In this document: piece by piece, positions 13,358 through 26,300 of the stretch
Layout: every line of letters starts with the position of its first letter
Numbering within the stretch: the stretch's first letter is position 1
NCBI GenBank assembly: GCA_013397115.1
Contig: VWZW01000500.1
Location: 931,455 to 995,454, forward strand
From: Edolisoma coerulescens
Lineage: Eukaryota; Chordata; Aves; Passeriformes; Campephagidae
Length of the DNA stretch: 64,000 nt
Direction of reading: 5' to 3'
Position numbers and translations under genes: made by a program
The notes under the pieces: model-generated
Seen by the model: the letters and a program-made list of their open reading frames with translations, nothing else
Told to the model about the DNA's origin: nothing
Database searches by the model: none

Positions 13358-13582
13358 GCCAGGGGAGGTTCAGGAGGATTTTCTTCGTGGAAGGGGTTGT
13401 TTAACACTGGAAGGGACCAACTTGGGGAAGTGGTGGGGTCACCATCCCTGGAGGTGTTCAAGAAATGACTGGATGTGACACTCACTACCATGATCTAATT
13501 GACAAGGAGGAGATTGTCAAATCTTGGAGGATTGATCATCTTGGAGGTCTTTTCCAACCTCAGTGATTTGGTGATTCTGTGA
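13358..13582 (+). mobile_element. CR1 LINE, 3'-end fragment (5' truncated)
   Basis: Sequence typical of the avian CR1 3' region is seen in order: a GGAAGGGGTTG block, a GGGGAAGTGGTGGGGTCACC block, CCTGGAGGTGTTCAAGAAA, TGACTGGATGTGACACT, then CTTGGAGGTCTTTTCCAACC and the GATTCTGTGA end. About 225 bp remain, in the usual 5'-truncated form. It is non-coding and on the same strand as ERC2. The number of changes from the CR1 pattern I recall suggests an old copy. Confidence 0.9.
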
Positions 13583-16500
13583 AACAAGGATGATAAAATT
13601 CTGTGTAGCATCATATGAAATTATTCAACAAATAGAGTTTGTGTGTGTCAGTTTACCTTTGCAATGACAGATTTTGCTGTAGTTTCCAGCAGAAGGAGTG
13701 CTGTCTATGGAAAAAGGTAATATGGTGCAAATGAAGTTGAATGTGGAAAAAAATAACTGAAGAGTGCTGATTTTATACAGCTTCAACACTACATTAAATG
13801 TAGTGTAGAGATGGACTTCTCATAAGCCCTTTGCAGTTGGTATTTAATTTAAAATTACTTTCAATCTGAATTTTTCAGTTATTGAAATCTAATTGTGTAC
13901 CCACCTAGCTGGGGAAAGGTCAAGTCTTAAATGTATTTTTCTGAGCTTTTGACCATGTTTCCCCCTAATGCAACAATAACTTTCTCTCTTACACTATTCC
14001 TTTCTTAGTGCTTTAAAACAGTGCAAAGCTGGAATTTCTTCTCTTTTGTTCATTCAAAGTCTCTTAGATAACTCAACATGGTGGTGTAGAAAGCTGTTAA
14101 TAATCACTGGTGGGTGATATTTTGACCAAACCAGAGAATTAAACTACCATGTTGTGAGAGAAACTGAAGCAAGTGGTCTTGGAACATTGGGAATAAAGGA
14201 CAACTTCTTTGACACACTCATATCTCAAATGAATGTCAGTTCTGTCTCCTTGACCTGCACCCCCTGAGCACTGATCCTACAAGGAACTGAATAGTAAGGG
14301 AGGTGTTATTATTCCACAGCTGCTTTTGTCTAGCTGAACTTTGAAAAAGTTCACTTAACTAGGTAGAGAGAAAGAACTTCTTGTTATCATTAGTCTTTAC
14401 CGCCTTGTCTATTATTAATTTTCTGCCCATTTCTCACAAAAATGCAGGTTACCAGAAATAAATATCCTACTGTTCTGATTGGCTCAATATCCAAGAATCG
14501 TGCAGCAATTTCTCTTTCTTAAGCCGCTGATTGCTTCTTTCCCCATCCCCACCCCCATGACTAGCCTTAGCAGAATTTCATAGTATAGCTGCCTTCAAAG
14601 ACCTGGAATTTCTCCAGGCTTTAGATTGTATTTCTTAGAGAAATATAGGGAAGAGTAATGGAACTGGCTAGTGTACTAGAGGCAGAGAAACAACTCCAGA
14701 AAATAAGACAATAGGGTTTTTTTTTCTCATTTGCTTTCATATTCTTAGCAGAGGCAGACTAGCTGTGGTGTGTTGACTTTGTGGCCCACAAAAGCTGTGC
14801 CCTTCTGCAGCGTGCAGTCCACTGCATCTTTAAACTTTTTCACAGAAGCAAACTTGTGATGACAGTTTTATTCAAGCTTTGTGTTTGACGGTCTTAGAAA
14901 TGGCAAATGTGAGGCCCATGATGGAGCAGGAGGAGGAGAATAAAGCAGAAGTTGGAATTCTGCTCTTTTACAGGAATAGCAAAGAATGTCAGTGTCGGCA
15001 AGGTTCACTAAAGTGTTGGGAAATAAGCTATGCAAAAAATGGAGTTAGGTTTCTTTCCAGTATCAAGGAATTTAAAATCTAGGCAATAAGCTTTCACAGG
15101 GATAGCTGAATTCCCAGCTTAGAGATAGTTATAGCAAAGATTTCCTTAATTCCTGATTGACAAAGTAAGAGAGAACAAATACAGCTCTGAGTAACAAACA
15201 GAGTGAGCATGTATTTCTGCTTCAGTTTGGGAGATGCAGCCTCTTAGGAGAATGCTGAGCTCTTTTTCATGCTTTCTGAGGATTTCTGCCCGGATTGCAC
15301 TTGGTTTTTCATCACTGAGTTAGCCTGAATCCTGTGCCTTTAACTAACTAAACTCGCTCAAATATTTTTGTTAATGTTTTTCAAAGGTAGCTGAAATTTA
15401 TTGTTATTTTCTGAAAAAAAATGTAATAGCTTTTGCTTTGATAAGGAAATTAATGTATCCTGTAGGGAACAAAGTGGTCTTTGCAAGCAGGCTTAAGAGA
15501 AAGGCCATTCTTGGTCTGTTAGTGGTTGAAAAGCTGTCTTGGAGCCATAACGTCATACTATGGCATTCTTCATGTTCAGAATTAAACATCATGAAGATCA
15601 CTAAATAGACATTCCTGTCAGAAAACACAAGATGCCTGCCTTAAAGTTCTTAAATTAGTTATCACATGTCTCTTCTAGAATTTTAAATAAACATTTGCTT
15701 CTCTATAACTTTGCGAGAACTGTAGGTAATATGGGGATTTTATCATGTGGAAATCTAGCACAGATGTTTGGTATTACTTTTTTTTAAACATAGTGACCAC
15801 ACATTATTTACCCTAAGTACCATTAAGTATTTTTTTATTATTGCTATTAAAAACTTGCCTAAGGCGAAGTCCCACTAAGTCTCTAGTGAAGTCAAATGTT
15901 AAAATTCCAGCAAGTATTTTATTATATATACATACACATATATTACACATGCCCTCTCTGTACAACATACAATTTCACTAAAACAAATTCTGAGATCATA
16001 TAGGATTTTATATACACATTTTAACTCTTATCTTGCATGTATTCTTAACATAATGTTGTTGCTCATGGTTTAAAGTTACAGCTTTTTTATATTTAGTAGA
16101 AAGAAGAACAACACGTCTTTATTATAATTTAAAGTGTACTTCTACACTTTCAAGGTTTTTTTAAAACTTTGCTCTATCTTTGAACTCAGCTTGGTCAAAT
16201 AATGAAGGCTGCTGATAGGATTTGAACTGCCATCATGAATTAGTTATTGCATGTTTTTAAAGTTATTAATGGAGCAAAGTTCCTTCTTCCACTGTGAATA
16301 GAACAGATGCCTTGCAGACTTTTGGTGTTTACTGTAAATGTCTTACACTGGAGCCAGTAGTAATTTGCTAAGGAAATGCTTTATCGACACCAAACGTTTC
16401 TTCCCTGAAGTTGGTTACACAGATTAACAACCATTCTAGACTGAGCTTTTTTATTAGGTTCATTAGTGCCTCTTTCCTTTTATTTCTCTTAGCTCAACTC

Positions 16501-19500
16501 AAAATATTAATCTTATCATTTGCTATAAAGACAATTGCTTTTTATCAAAATATCAATAGTGATACGTGTTTTTAAGGTGACCCCTTAAGTATACAGAAGG
16601 ACTCTGCAGTGTTGGCAGTCACTGGAGACATGAGAAAGTAGACAGAACCTGATTATGCTCTAGAGAACAGTTGTTACTTCTAACATAGCTCATTCAGATT
16701 TTGCTGTGCCCTGTGATATTCTTGCCAGGGTGCTTGGTTGCAATAGTTATAAGTCCATGAAGGATTAGAAAGCTTTGTTCATTTAGAAATCCGTTTCTTT
16801 AAAAACAGGATTGACCTCCATGACACCACCACCAGTAGTTTGGAATCTCATGTATGAGAAAGCTGTCAGATTGAAACTGCCATGTCTCATAGTAGCAAAT
16901 AAATTATTTTTGGAAAAGAGAAAAATCAGATTCATAAATAAGATGGATTTCTGTACCTTTCCATGTGTGGAGGTGATAAATATTGATCCTGCCAGCATTC
17001 CTGGAAAGTGCATCCTTTAGAAGGCAGTCTGGGGACTGGCTTGAAATGCTGTAATTCAGCTATTGTCCCCAGATGTAAAATACTGTCTTTGCAAGGCTCT
17101 TTTCTCAGTTCACACATTTTCCACTTTCTGGTTGCATGTTAAGATTTTAGAGACAAGCCACAATGAAATAGAGAAAAATGATGAATTTTTTTTTTTCTTT
17201 CAAATACCCTGTTCTGTAAACATGCTGCTACTCACTTCTGTGCCAATAACTTCATTATTCTATAATGTAATTAACTTTCTCTAACTCCATCTTCCCGTCC
17301 TTTTTCATATGAATGACTGTAGCTTACATAGGTGACTCACAGCTCTGACACATATTTTCTCAGAATCAGAACTGAATTTCCGTGGGAGGGGAGAGTTGGT
17401 TACCCTTGAATTCCAATGTACACTTCTCTGATTTAGACCCTCTTTGTTAGCTAAGTTGAGACTCCTTTGTCTTAGGAAACATTCAGCCTTTCACACAAGC
17501 TGGAGTTTCAGAAAACTGCAACAGGCCAATCTCCTGCCAGAGTCTCTATCTCTCTATATACATGTATTTATGTATGAACACATGTTTTCCTTTGAATGGA
17601 TGCAAAGAGTCAAAAGAAGAAAATGTGTTTTTTATCTTTAAAAAAAACCTCCTCCCTCCTGCACCCCCCAGTCCACTAAAAAAGTTGTTTTTCATTTGCT
17701 AAATTTTTCCCTTGTACAAGTCTTAAACGCTGTGTAAGAAAATGAGTTTTGCCTTGGTATGTGCTGGCTTATTTTAGTAATAAAAGTTGAAGTTTTATTG
17801 TAGGTAGTAGAACACAGCTAATAATGTAAACCCTTTCTAAAGTTTCACCTAAAACTCAGCTTGATGAAGGAAAAGTGTAATGTTAGATTAAACTATTTAA
17901 CAAAACAGTATTTCTGATTTAGTGAATAGATGATCACATCCTCATGTTATAGATGTAGTTATTGGCTTGTGAGGCAGTCCTTGAAGCAGGAAATTTTTTT
18001 GGTTGTTGACAGTTTGAGGCTGGTGTTCCAACATGATTATAAGGCTCTCAATGTATTTATGCACAAACACAAAATTTGATAATGGCTATAAATATCTTTC
18101 ATTTCACTATAAAGGTCTGGCTAAAATATTGGTGAATAACCCCAATGTGCTCTGAAAGACATATCCACCAAAAATGTGGGTATGTTTGAAAGCACTGAGG
18201 ACAAAATTCTGTTTATTGTTTGTATTTTTTTTTTTCTTGGAGTCAAATGAGGTCAATGGGATTGACTGATTTAAGGGGAATAGGATTAGATTTGAGAGAA
18301 TAAATGAATCCAGACTTGGTTACTGCTCAGCTATGCTATTGGAAGGAAATAGTTTGCTGTAGCTTTTCTGCAGGTGGAGCCAATGTCTTCACCTGCTTGG
18401 CTTATCCCCATTGATTGGCACATCATCTTCTCCCTGAAACATTACCCTTTAAAAAACAAACATAACAACCCAAATGTTTTAGAGCCATTTATGTCTAATG
18501 AGTATATTTAGTTACTGGTTCTGTATGTTCTTTATTGCCCTGCTTTTTACACAATTTACTTTAATATATTCTTTCTAAATACACACTTTGTGTTCTCTCC
18601 TAGACACCTGTGATAATGGAAGATTTTGTGCATAGTCTGAGTTCCACTGATATTACTAAAAAAAAGAAAAATGATCTAATAATTGACAGACAAATGCTTA
18701 GTGAGCTGATGGCTGTACTTGGGAATTGCCAACAGGTTCTTAGTGGTGTTTCACTGGCGTGTGGCCCCTGTATCCTCCCTTAACAAAGTTCTTGTGCTGC
18801 CATTGCTCTGTGGTCTTGTCTCATTCCTTATTCACTTCAAACCAGTATTTCTTGGGAAATACTTCCAAATGGGGATAGTAAACAGCCATTTATTAAAGGG
18901 AATGAGTTTCACACACCTTTCTCCTTAAAATCTGCATGTGGAGAATGCATTATTTTCATTTCCTAATAGATAATTAACATCTAGTTATGTATTTTTTCTG
19001 GTTGCACTGCTTTAATTGGCTTTGGCTCTTACACATTTCATTTCCCTGAATATTAATTTATTTACAAAAATACATAGATCTTAGGTTTTAGATTTATAAC
19101 AATGAATATAAGCTAAAACATGTGGGTTTATTTTCTTTAGTTCATTATCTGACTCAAAACTAAACATTGGAAAAAAAAATTCTCTATTACAGGATCTTTA
19201 GAAGGAGAACTTCAGGAATTTCTCAATTCATGAGCTCCTTTCAGCAAGTTCCTGCAAATACTGAGTTAATTAACTTTCTACTTTTTCATTTTCAGTTGAA
19301 TTTTTACAAGGTTTCTTAACTAAAGCAGTGGTCTTCAGATGCTGAGCAAGAAACAGTGCATTGATTACTAGGTATTTGAAAGTATGGGGAAAAATATGGG
19401 GCCCTAAATAATTCCTAAAACTCAACCAGTAGCTGCTTGAAGATTTGCATCCTTCACGTAGAACATTAAGGCACTAGATGGCTCTCTTGAATGAGGATTG

Positions 19501-20333
19501 TGTTTCAGTCTTGTTTTCACAGATGATCTCACCCTATTTGTTATTTTTCATTGCTCACTTTACAATGGTAGAACTTGATTTCAATGCAAAGACAATTCCA
19601 CACAGATTTTATTTTAGTCTTGATCTGAATGCAGTTTAGAACAGCATTGTCTAAGAACCAAAGCAAGGAGACTGAAAAGGATAGTGCAGCTTTCTACAGA
19701 AAATGAGGAATGCAGTCTGAAGGGATTAGTGGAATTCAGTCCCAATGTGTTAGTCAAGGTTTGTAATTTAATTTACAGAAGTGAAAGAGCAAACTAAGGG
19801 GTCATTTTCCTCTTTGAAATGGATTGGAGTTTCACCATATCTGGTCTGAAACTGCCAAAACACATCTGAAAGCACATTGGGGAACCAGCAGTGCTAATTT
19901 CAGGTGTTAGCAAGTTTTTAGCAGTGCTGAGATAAACCACAGCCTCTCTCAGCTTGGGGCACCTGTGAGACACTGGGCACTCCCATGGCTCCAGCATTCA
20001 TTGTTTCAATATCTAGGGGAAGAGGCTGCCATTCAAAAGAACAATGTTTTTGTGGAGAAAGCACATTATTCTTCTACATCTTAAATATCATAGGCAGTGT
20101 CATTGCTGATGAATTTTTCTTTCCCCAAATATGAATAATTAAGCTTTTTGCTATTTGCTATTTCATAAGTGATTGTGCAGGTGTCAGATGAGAAGACCCA
20201 ATATCCTACCTGCTCAATTGTTGTCTTTGCTGTCATCTATTAAACATCTGTTTTGATGAAGAGTTACAGTATCCTTGGGGAATTACCACGCTGATAATTC
20301 CCTAAGATGTAGCATTCATTCCATTCATTCTCC

Positions 20334-20378
20334 TTTTTTTTTTTTAAATTAAAAAAAAAAAAAATTTTTTTTTTTTTT
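20334..20378. repeat. Palindromic A/T tract (T12-AAATT-A14-T14)
   Basis: The block is pure A/T: twelve T, AAATT, fourteen A, then fourteen T. A14T14 is a perfect 28-bp inverted repeat that could form a hairpin or cruciform. Long homopolymers are error-prone in sequencing, so the exact lengths are uncertain. Confidence 0.85.
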
Positions 20379-23300
20379 ACCCCAAATGGAAGATGTCTAT
20401 GCAGGTTTCCATAGCTTGAACAACATAATGATGAACAAACTTGTGGTGGAGAATTTTTCTGATTTTGTAGTGCATATATACATACATGCCACAAACAACT
20501 TTTTCCTCTTGTAGAGCTTTCTCACAAAGGAAGTAGAATCTATATTCTATTTAAAAATGTACCATTGTAGCACAGGAGGAAGGATTTTTATTGCAGATGC
20601 ATTGTTATCCCAAGAAAAATGTTGGTCTGTTTCAGAGCCTTGGTGGACCGAACACCTGCATGTTTCAGAGCCAGAACAATCAGTTTGTTCTCACTTGTTC
20701 CTGATCTGCCTGGAGAGAGTAATTTTCAGCTCTCGACTTGCAAATGGCATATTTTCACATAGGAGGACATGTGGCAGAGAACAGATTTTCTGCTGATAAC
20801 AAGTTTCAGAAACCATTATCAAAATAATGTTACCTTTCAGCCTCTCGACAGCATTGTGAGTGTTTACAGAGGTCTTGGCAGTGCTTACTCCCCATCTGCA
20901 TCATTAAGGCACAGCATGATTGGCCAGAAAAAGGAATTCTTACCAAGGGATTTGGAACAGACAAGCATAGGCCCCCAGAAAAAAAAGTTCATTTTAACAC
21001 CAACTCAGATAATAGAATTTATCGAAACAATAGTGGACTTCAGGATAGTAAGATAGAGCTCCTGGAAGGATTCCAAATCGGGGCTACTTTGATCATTTGT
21101 TTCTTCAGTGTCCTTCAGCACGAGGGCTTTCTTGTCTCTGTCGCATGTATCTGGAAGCCTGGTGCCATGTGCAATACTTCAATTTATTAACAATTTTTTC
21201 TGAATGGCTTGCTTTCCAACAAAGTCTAAAAAAATACTGGTTTAAACATCCAGAAAACTTGAGTGTTTTTTGTGCCTGATAGAAAAAATAGAGTTAGAAA
21301 GTTTCATAAAAACTTCCCTTTTATTTCTTTGGAAACAAATTATGAATACGTAATTAGCAAGCTGAGTATTCCCAGTATATGAATTTATGGTGGTTGAACT
21401 TCACAAGAATCTTTCACTCAATTTTGTGGAGCTTTTAGCTCTAATGTCAAATGTATTTGAATATTTCCTATGATCCCTTCCTGCTAGAATCAAAGGCAGT
21501 ATAACAGTGATGAACTCCATAAATAAGAGAAAGTGTAGGCTGTGCAATTACAAATGCTGCCAAGCAGGGTTTGGAACTGGTGTGTGCATCATGATGTTGT
21601 GATATTTGTGAAATGCTTACCAGTTATTTACAAAATGCTGACAGTCTGAGCACAAGCTCTCCGGGGAAGAGGAGCAAAAGAGCTGGCTTAACATATTTAG
21701 TTTGCCAGCTGTAGGAGTAATGCACTTTTTTTGGGATAGATATTTACTACAGGAAAGTAAAATATGGGCAATTTGGAGCATGAAGGAATTTACAAAGAAA
21801 GCTTGTTTTGTCAGATTGAAAAAGGCTTTACACATGATTTGAATAATTGCATTTGCCATTATGACAGCTAGATTTAATTGACTGTGTTCCCTCCAGGTCA
21901 AAATTATGTATTATAAACTTGGCAGTCATTAGTGTTTCTGGTCTTTCACTGGGCTGCTGCAACTTGAGGTTGCAGTGACTCACAGCTCTATGAAAGACCT
22001 GCAAGAATTCTCTTTCCACGAGAACGTCCTCCCCTTCTTTTTCAGAGCTGAGTTAAATATTCCAGATCCAATGTATTAGAGTTCTTTGTGTACCATCCCT
22101 TTTCCATTTTGCTTTGAAGGAGGAATTCCGTCAGCAATAACAGTATCAGCCAGTATCAGTCAGAGTGAAACAGTTGAGACTTTTCTGTGAGACTTTTGGC
22201 CCACTTTGGTGTTTACTGTGTGTCATCATCAGGTGATTGTGATGAAGCCATACTCAAATTTTTTGCCCAAGATAACTTTCAGAATTACACATTTAATCAG
22301 GTTATATGCTGACCTGTATTCTTTCTGAGACACATGGAAATAATGAAAAAATTATTTGGCACTTTTAGATATCAGAAACGCCTTTTTATTTGAAGGTTTG
22401 GAGCTCTTCTTCCCCAAACTGTTAGTCCTGGGGACAGCTTAAAAATTTTACTGTCTCTCTGAATATTCCCTGAATTATGTTAAGTATCTGTCTCTGAATA
22501 TATTCAGAACTTTTCTTTCCTGAAGTGTTACATAGTGCTTGGGGTTCACTAAGGGAGAAACACAAGGACAAGCAACTTGGAAAAAATGAAGTTTACCAGC
22601 TTGTCTGTCCTCTCGATTTCTTTGAGGTGTTTTGACCTTTCTGTATTCAACTTCACACCCCCCTCCACTCTCATCTGTACTTGGGGCACAAAGATCAGCA
22701 GCAGTCATGCCTTGTTCTTCATCTCTCATCCTGGCAATGATGCAGGTGCAGGATAAGTGGCAGCTGTTTTAACTCTGTTCCAGGTGTGTGAAGCACAGCA
22801 GGAACTTTGTGTGGCTGCCTGGCTCTCACACCTGCCTGGCTGCACAGCTTGGGCTTCATTTATTCCCACCCTCCTCAAAAAGGCATTACTTGGGAATGAC
22901 AGCTGAGTCTACATAAATACAAACAACGTACACAAAATCCATGTAAATGTACAGACTCTGAATCTCTATTTTCCAAGTGAATTTCCTGGCTGCAGGAATA
23001 TAGTATTCTATGTAAGTAATATACCATATATAGCATCTTTATATAAAGTCATATTTGTGGTATTAATAGATCTGTAAAAATGTTTTGGGAGATGATTTGT
23101 ACTAGTTCTTTTGGAATAGGAGTACTATGTGAAATGTCTCATAAAAAAGATGGATTCTGAAGACAGCCAAATGTTCTTTTAAAGATATTTTAGACAAGTA
23201 TTTTTTTTTCTCCAATGTAAATTCAAACTCGGGTTCACTGCTTCCGTAAGTGTTCTCTAATAACTCTGAGAAAGTGATAATACCAATGCTTCTGTCATGA

Positions 23301-26300
23301 ATGTTTCCAAATGCAAAAATAACTTTAGTGACACAATAAAATTTATATAAGTGTCAGAAAGAAGCGAATAGTGGGGTTTTGAGTGTAGGAATGTAATTCT
23401 CTATAGGACACCTAGTTTGTCTTCAGAAATAAAATCGAACTGTCTATATTTTGCACTAATTCTGTCTTTTGCATGCCTTCAGAGCTCTTAATGTCTAAAC
23501 TGTACCTTCCAACAGATTTGAAGCGCTACACGTCCTGATTCTTGGTGTAAAAGTAAATGAAAAAATTGACACTTCCTGTGAAGGAGAGGCAATACATACA
23601 CAGAGCATTTTGAAACTGTGAAGTCTCTAGCAGAACACCTGGCAGTCGTGGAGATACACTTCAGAAAATAGTTTTTCCAGTGCTTTCTTGAGTGAATAGC
23701 CTATCTAAAGCTTGCTAGGAAAAGGAAATATCTTTACAAGTTTTCATTGTGTTCTCAGCTGTGTTAAACCAGTTTATTAAGAGTGGATTTATGCAACTCT
23801 GGTACCTGAACAAAGTAATTTGTATTGGGATTGTTCAATGTGATGACAGAGCTGGAAGTCATTATTACATTACACTTGTATTTCTCTTTGCTGGCAAGTT
23901 CCTGAAGGACATGAGATTTTAGATGTTGTCACACTCAGTGACAGAGTCTCACCTAACCTGGAAACCAGCAAGATGAAAAAGCAGGAAATGACCTGTAAAG
24001 AACAAAGTTCTATGGGTTTTTCAGGGACTGGTTGGGGATTTCTTGAAAAGGAACTGAGTTAATGATTGATCGTGGAGGAAGGAGTGAAAATAATGAGGTG
24101 TCATTAATTTTTCATAATTGTCAACACTACAGGTGATAACTGGAAGTAATGTATTGCTTTGTCTTGAAAGCACATGTCAAAAGCTGTTTTAGATGTCATT
24201 GCACCATAGCAGCTGAGCAGAAATATACTATGCTTATATATGAATCTGTTAATCTTGTCTAATTTAATGCACTGAGAAATAAAATCTAACTTTTTTGTTT
24301 GTTTTCTCGGTTAGGGTTAAATGAGCAAGCAATTCTTTGACTCTTTAGTGAAAGAAAGTCTGTCTTGCTTGTAAGTGTTAAGATAAAATAGCACTGAATT
24401 AAAAGATGGTTTTAAACTGTATTTTTTTTTCAGTAGCACATGGACTGTTACAGTATGGGCTATGATTTATTTCTTTTTAGTGGGCCATCTGTTCATGAAC
24501 TCTTGCTTAATAGCAAGAAAACAGGAAAGAAAAAAATACCAGAAAGTAACTGAGAAAAGTCTTATACTGCAGCTTGCTGGGGGGCATGTGAAAAATACAA
24601 GTTCTTCACAGACTTTTAGACTGTGTGTACATTATCATAGCAGCAGAAGAATAACTTTAGAGCTAAGGAGTTAGTACTGAGAGTATTTGGGGGGTTTATA
24701 TTGGGTGGGTTTTTTTCATCTCTGCCTTTTCTTTTTGATATCAAGATCAAAACATTAAAAGTCTGTAATATGTTTAAGACATATTGTGCTAGAGACAATG
24801 ATGGTTTTACAGAACTGTTTTTATAGTCCATTAGGCTGTAGTGTTGCTCTTTCATTATTCCTGTTACTACAATGCATTGTTTAGTTCCTGCACACCATGT
24901 TTGGTCAATAAACAAACATCCAGAGCATGTGGAAAGTTCATTTTCTAGAGGTTTTGGAAAAATCTAATTATATGAGATAATGCGTTACGGTAATGCAAAG
25001 GCTAAAGTATAAAATACGTTCACTTGTAACCCAAGCGGTGCCCAGACTGCTTTCTGTTAAATGTTTTCTGTTGGAAATTACGGGCATTAAAATCTCAGCA
25101 GTTTTTTTTCTGATGAAGGCAAAACCCTTTGAACGAGGCTGTTACTATGATTTTGCTTAAAGTCTTGACAAAATCTAATTTCATAACTTAGAATATTCAA
25201 GATGCTTTGTTTTCATGTAACGTTACCAGAGAAGCGGCCTGAGAAGTAGAAGGGAGATGTACCTGTTGCAGATTTTGCTTGGCTTCTTTGAATAGGCTCT
25301 GCTGGTATTTAGGGTATTTGGAACTTAATAGGATACGATCTTAATTTCTTTATGGTTGAAGGACACTGAGCAAAATTTGAGAAATAAATTTTAGAAATTA
25401 AAGACCGCACAAGATGTGTTCAGGGCCTGGATCTTTGAAGCCCAGTGAAATTTATATGTATTCATGTGAAAATACAGCATTTGTTCCTAGATAATGTGCA
25501 AAACTCCTACCATCTGCAAAAACTGAGGGGAGAGTTCTCTGTGTGATACCTCAATATACCATGAGCATTTTAGTCCTTAAACTCTTCTAAAATGGTAAAT
25601 ACTTTTTCCACAGCAGCTTGGGATTTTTCAGAATTACTGGAAAGAAAACTCAGTAGCTTTTCAGCAGTCTGACAGAAGCTCTGTGTTCATGGCACTGTCG
25701 TGTTTCCCAGGGGGATATTTGAGGATGCCCAGCCCTAGTGAAGGTAGTCAGTACAAGTGTGCTGAGCTGAGCTGCTCGAGAATGGAAGGGCAGAAAACAC
25801 TCTGTACATCCTCATTAAACTGAGTTCCAAGAGCAAGACAAAGAATGTTCTGTGATTCGGATATATTTAAATTTTGAGTGAGCACTTTGTGTCTTGATGC
25901 TGGCAGTATTGGAGGTGCTTCTGAACACGTGCAGAAAGGAAGTGAGGGACACCTGCACTTCCTTCCACTGTTGCAAGGAAGTTTCCATGTAAATGTTTTA
26001 TTCTGAGTACCTATACTTAAAAGTTACAATTAAATCTCTGAGAGACTGACTTTTTAGATATCCCACCTTTCAGCCATGAGAATATTCAGATCTTTTGGTT
26101 TAGATTTGAGTTTCTCTGATTCTGAAGTTACGGGTCACAGTGAGAGAAGCCCATGAGGTTATTTGTATAATCTGTAATTTGTGTATCTGTAAAATAATTT
26201 TCTTGCTCTCTCCAACTATTGCTGCTGTGTCTGAGTAGTTTTTGCTCTTTCTTTAGGCCTTACCTTGGAGCAGGGTCTCTTCTCACTCAAGCTTGAAAGT

